Assembly (NCBI RefSeq): GCF_001420595.1
Contig: NZ_LJIX01000006.1
Span: 2,153,650-2,217,649, forward strand
Reading direction: 5' to 3'
DNA: 64,000 nucleotides
Source of the DNA: Cytobacillus solani
Lineage (GTDB): Bacteria > Bacillota > Bacilli > Bacillales > Cytobacillaceae
Shown here piece after piece: positions 62,311 through 64,000 of the stretch. The notes under the pieces are model-generated. The model was not told the origin of the DNA, did no database searches, and worked only from the letters and a program-made list of their open reading frames with translations. Both the position numbers and the translations under genes were made by a program. How positions within the stretch are numbered: the stretch's first letter is position 1; each line of letters begins with the position of its first letter.

Positions 62311-63714
62311 TTGAAGAAGTTACTAAGAAATATACCTCCTGTTCATGAGCTCCAAAAGGATTCGCGTTTTGTTCTATTGTTGGAGAAGAGCGGGATTGAT
62401 TCAATACATATGACAAATGAAATGAAAAAAGTACTTGAAAACGTTCGTGCTGAAATTATCAATGGAAAATGGCAAGGATCTGATCCAGGCAGTCAGCAAT
62501 TTGTAGATTTACTTTTTCAGCGTTTAGAGGAACATGTAGGTAAGCAATATAGCTACACGATTAAACGAGTGATTAATGCAACGGGGACAATTCTGCATAC
62601 AAACCTAGGACGTGCCAGACTGAGTGAACGTGCTGTAAAACATGTGCTTGAAACAGCCTTACATTATTCCAATTTAGAGTATAAGCTTGAAGAAGGTGAG
62701 CGTGGCTCAAGGCATAGTCATATTGAAGGACTGTTGAAAGAGCTAACAGGTGCAGAGGCTGCTATGGTTGTAAATAATAATGCGGCAGCGGTCTTCCTCA
62801 TACTTAAGGCATTAGCAAATAACCGTCAAGTGATTGTATCAAGAGGCCAGCTTGTCGAAATCGGCGGTTCTTTTCGGATCTCTTCTATAATGGAAGAAAG
62901 TGGTGCAGAACTCGTTGAAGTAGGTACAACAAATAAAACACATCTTGCAGATTATGAGCGAGCGATTACTGAACATACGGCGATGGTTTTAAAAGTTCAT
63001 ACAAGCAATTTTAAAGTGATTGGTTTTACAAAAACAGTAGAAACGGAAGATTTGGCATCGCTTGCGGAAGAACGGAATATTCTTTTTTACGAGGATTTAG
63101 GGAGTGGTGCGCTTTTTAATTTTGAAGAGAAAGGAATTGGCGATGAACCGGTAGTTAAGGAAGTGCTGCAAAAGGGTGCGGATCTTGTTTCATTTAGCGG
63201 GGATAAGCTGCTTGGTGGTCCGCAGGCAGGAATTATTGCGGGTAAGAAGGAACTAATAAATCAGTTAAAGAAGCATCAGCTTGCAAGGGTTTTACGAGTG
63301 GACAAAATGACACTTGCTGCATTGGAAGGCACTTTAATAGATTATTTAAAAGGGGATGCAGGGATGAAAAATATTCCTGTGATTAGAGATTTATTAACTT
63401 CAAAGGAAGAACTGGAAAGAAGAACGCAAGCCTTTATCAGCAAGCTTTTAAGCAGCACTGATCTGTACGATGCAACATTAAAGGAAAGCATTGGACAAGT
63501 AGGCGGAGGCACGATGCCAGATGTTGAGCTCTATACTTATGTTGCAGTTATTAAACATAAGAAAATGAGCGCGGACCAGCTCGCAAGGAAGCTAAGAATG
63601 GGTTTCTCACCTGGAGTGATTGTTAGAATCCATAAAGAAGAAGTTCTAATAGATTTAAGGGCTGTAACGAAGGAAGAAGAAGTCCATCTCCTTTATTCAC
63701 TAACTTTAATATAG
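62311..63714 (+). CDS. selA: L-seryl-tRNA(Sec) selenium transferase
   Basis: A 467-residue PLP enzyme converting seryl-tRNA(Sec) to selenocysteyl-tRNA(Sec) with selenophosphate. LLRNIPPVHELQKDSRF, NATGTILHTNLGRA, AAMVVNNNAAAVFLIL and the PLP lysine in SFSGDKLLGGPQAGI are family marks. Start at TTG 62311, 5 bases after AAGGAGGGGG; the longer frame from 62272 lacks a site. In most bacteria selB follows selA; here sspP on the other strand follows instead. Confidence 0.95.
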   Translation: MKKLLRNIPPVHELQKDSRFVLLLEKSGIDSIHMTNEMKKVLENVRAEIINGKWQGSDPGSQQFVDLLFQRLEEHVGKQYSYTIKRVINATGTILHTNLGRARLSERAVKHVLETALHYSNLEYKLEEGERGSRHSHIEGLLKELTGAEAAMVVNNNAAAVFLILKALANNRQVIVSRGQLVEIGGSFRISSIMEESGAELVEVGTTNKTHLADYERAITEHTAMVLKVHTSNFKVIGFTKTVETEDLASLAEERNILFYEDLGSGALFNFEEKGIGDEPVVKEVLQKGADLVSFSGDKLLGGPQAGIIAGKKELINQLKKHQLARVLRVDKMTLAALEGTLIDYLKGDAGMKNIPVIRDLLTSKEELERRTQAFISKLLSSTDLYDATLKESIGQVGGGTMPDVELYTYVAVIKHKKMSADQLARKLRMGFSPGVIVRIHKEEVLIDLRAVTKEEEVHLLYSLTLI

Positions 63715-63722
63715 ACAAGGAT

Positions 63723-63758
63723 AACAGCTGAAGCGATAAGCGACAGCTGTTTATTAAT
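63723..63758. terminator. terminator between selA and sspP
   Basis: AACAGCTG (63723-63730) pairs with CAGCTGTT (63744-63751), followed by TATTAATAA. It sits between convergent genes. Confidence 0.65.
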
Positions 63759-63762
63759 AACT

Positions 63763-63906
63763 TTACATATCGTGATTGCTGTTATGCTTTTGTCTCGAAT
63801 GATTGCGGTTTTTCACTTTCTTTGATCCGCTAAGTGGTTCTGGCTGACCGGGATTATCCCCTTTTGGGGCATTTTTTCGCATATCCTTGCCATCGTTCTT
63901 ATTCAT
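63763..63906 (-). CDS. sspP: small acid-soluble spore protein P
   Basis: A 47-residue protein [20 protein letters not shown] followed by [20 protein letters not shown], nearly the B. subtilis SspP sequence. It is a minor, forespore-made small acid-soluble spore protein. On the minus strand AGGAGGG lies about 10 bases before the ATG. It confirms an endospore-forming host. The last 90 bases of the window upstream of it should hold its SigG promoter, but I do not see a clear one. Confidence 0.92.
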   Translation of the reverse strand: MNKNDGKDMRKNAPKGDNPGQPEPLSGSKKVKNRNHSRQKHNSNHDM

Positions 63907-64000
63907 TTCTTCATCCCTCCTAATCAATAGGATGGAATCTAAATGAGAAATTATGCGGAATATTTTTTAATTGGACTGCACAATTTAATTGTACAAAATG

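Overview
The window looks like a chromosome segment of a low-GC, endospore-forming Bacillaceae species. Gene content shows this: a small acid-soluble spore protein (sspP), CotS/CotSA-type coat genes behind a SigK-like promoter, a YkoP-family protein, strong GGAGG ribosome sites and frequent TTG/GTG starts. I cannot name the genus. There are no rRNA, tRNA, CRISPR or phage genes. The mobile DNA is one decayed IS3-family element plus several short interspersed repeats.

Layout. 1-5.3 kb: small proteins, formamidase with an FmdB-type zinc ribbon, a truncated PAP2 phosphatase, YkoP and DedA proteins. 5.7-8.2 kb: a YheO/DauR-type regulator and the two-subunit iron-sulfur L-serine deaminase, split by an interspersed repeat. 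9-17.9 kb: a sugar and spore-coat cluster (UDP-glucuronate 4-epimerase, glycosyltransferase, CotS-like and extended CotSA-like proteins, GalU, UDP-glucose dehydrogenase) able to make UDP-glucuronate and UDP-galacturonate.

18-42 kb is a large aromatic amino-acid catabolic island. It holds paaABCD, an EthD protein, paaF/G/H/J and PaaX; a TrpX/Y/Z-like ABC transporter; a hotdog thioesterase, phenylalanine dehydrogenase and a complete E1alpha/E1beta/E2/E3 2-oxoacid dehydrogenase; then the tyrosine/homogentisate genes (4-hydroxyphenylpyruvate dioxygenase, aminotransferase, flavin reductase, FAH-family hydrolase, homogentisate dioxygenase). No phenylacetate-CoA ligase (paaK) is present. The arrangement suggests phenylalanine -> phenylpyruvate -> phenylacetyl-CoA -> epoxide -> central metabolism. 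A near-identical palindrome (TATAACGT-N7-ACGTTATA) lies before paaA, the transporter and the phenylalanine operon, so PaaX probably controls all three. Two tandem arrays of 20-21 bp TTGCAAA-type units sit between genes inside this island.

42-53 kb: DegV, an ABC-F ATPase, catalase with a PerR-like box, a SAM-I riboswitch lying upstream of kbl-tdh (threonine to glycine), an aminoglycoside adenylyltransferase remnant, a DNA alkylation repair protein, a TetR regulator with a 51-bp palindromic operator, an acetyltransferase, a methyltransferase and a UvrA-like remnant. 53.8-58.3 kb: two convergent HYR-domain proteins of unknown role with the same Cys/Arg tail, flanking the dead IS3 element.

59-64 kb: a truncated serine hydrolase, an arylamine N-acetyltransferase with a premature stop, and a selenium locus. 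selD contains an in-frame UGA at the catalytic selenocysteine site. A 78-residue SelW/Rdx-type selenoprotein has a C-x-x-U motif. selA follows. Both UGA codons are followed, at distances typical of bacterial SECIS, by hairpins sharing the core CGCRAGTTTYGCG. Ordinary gene calling misses the SelW gene and truncates selD. sspP ends the window; selB and selC are not here.
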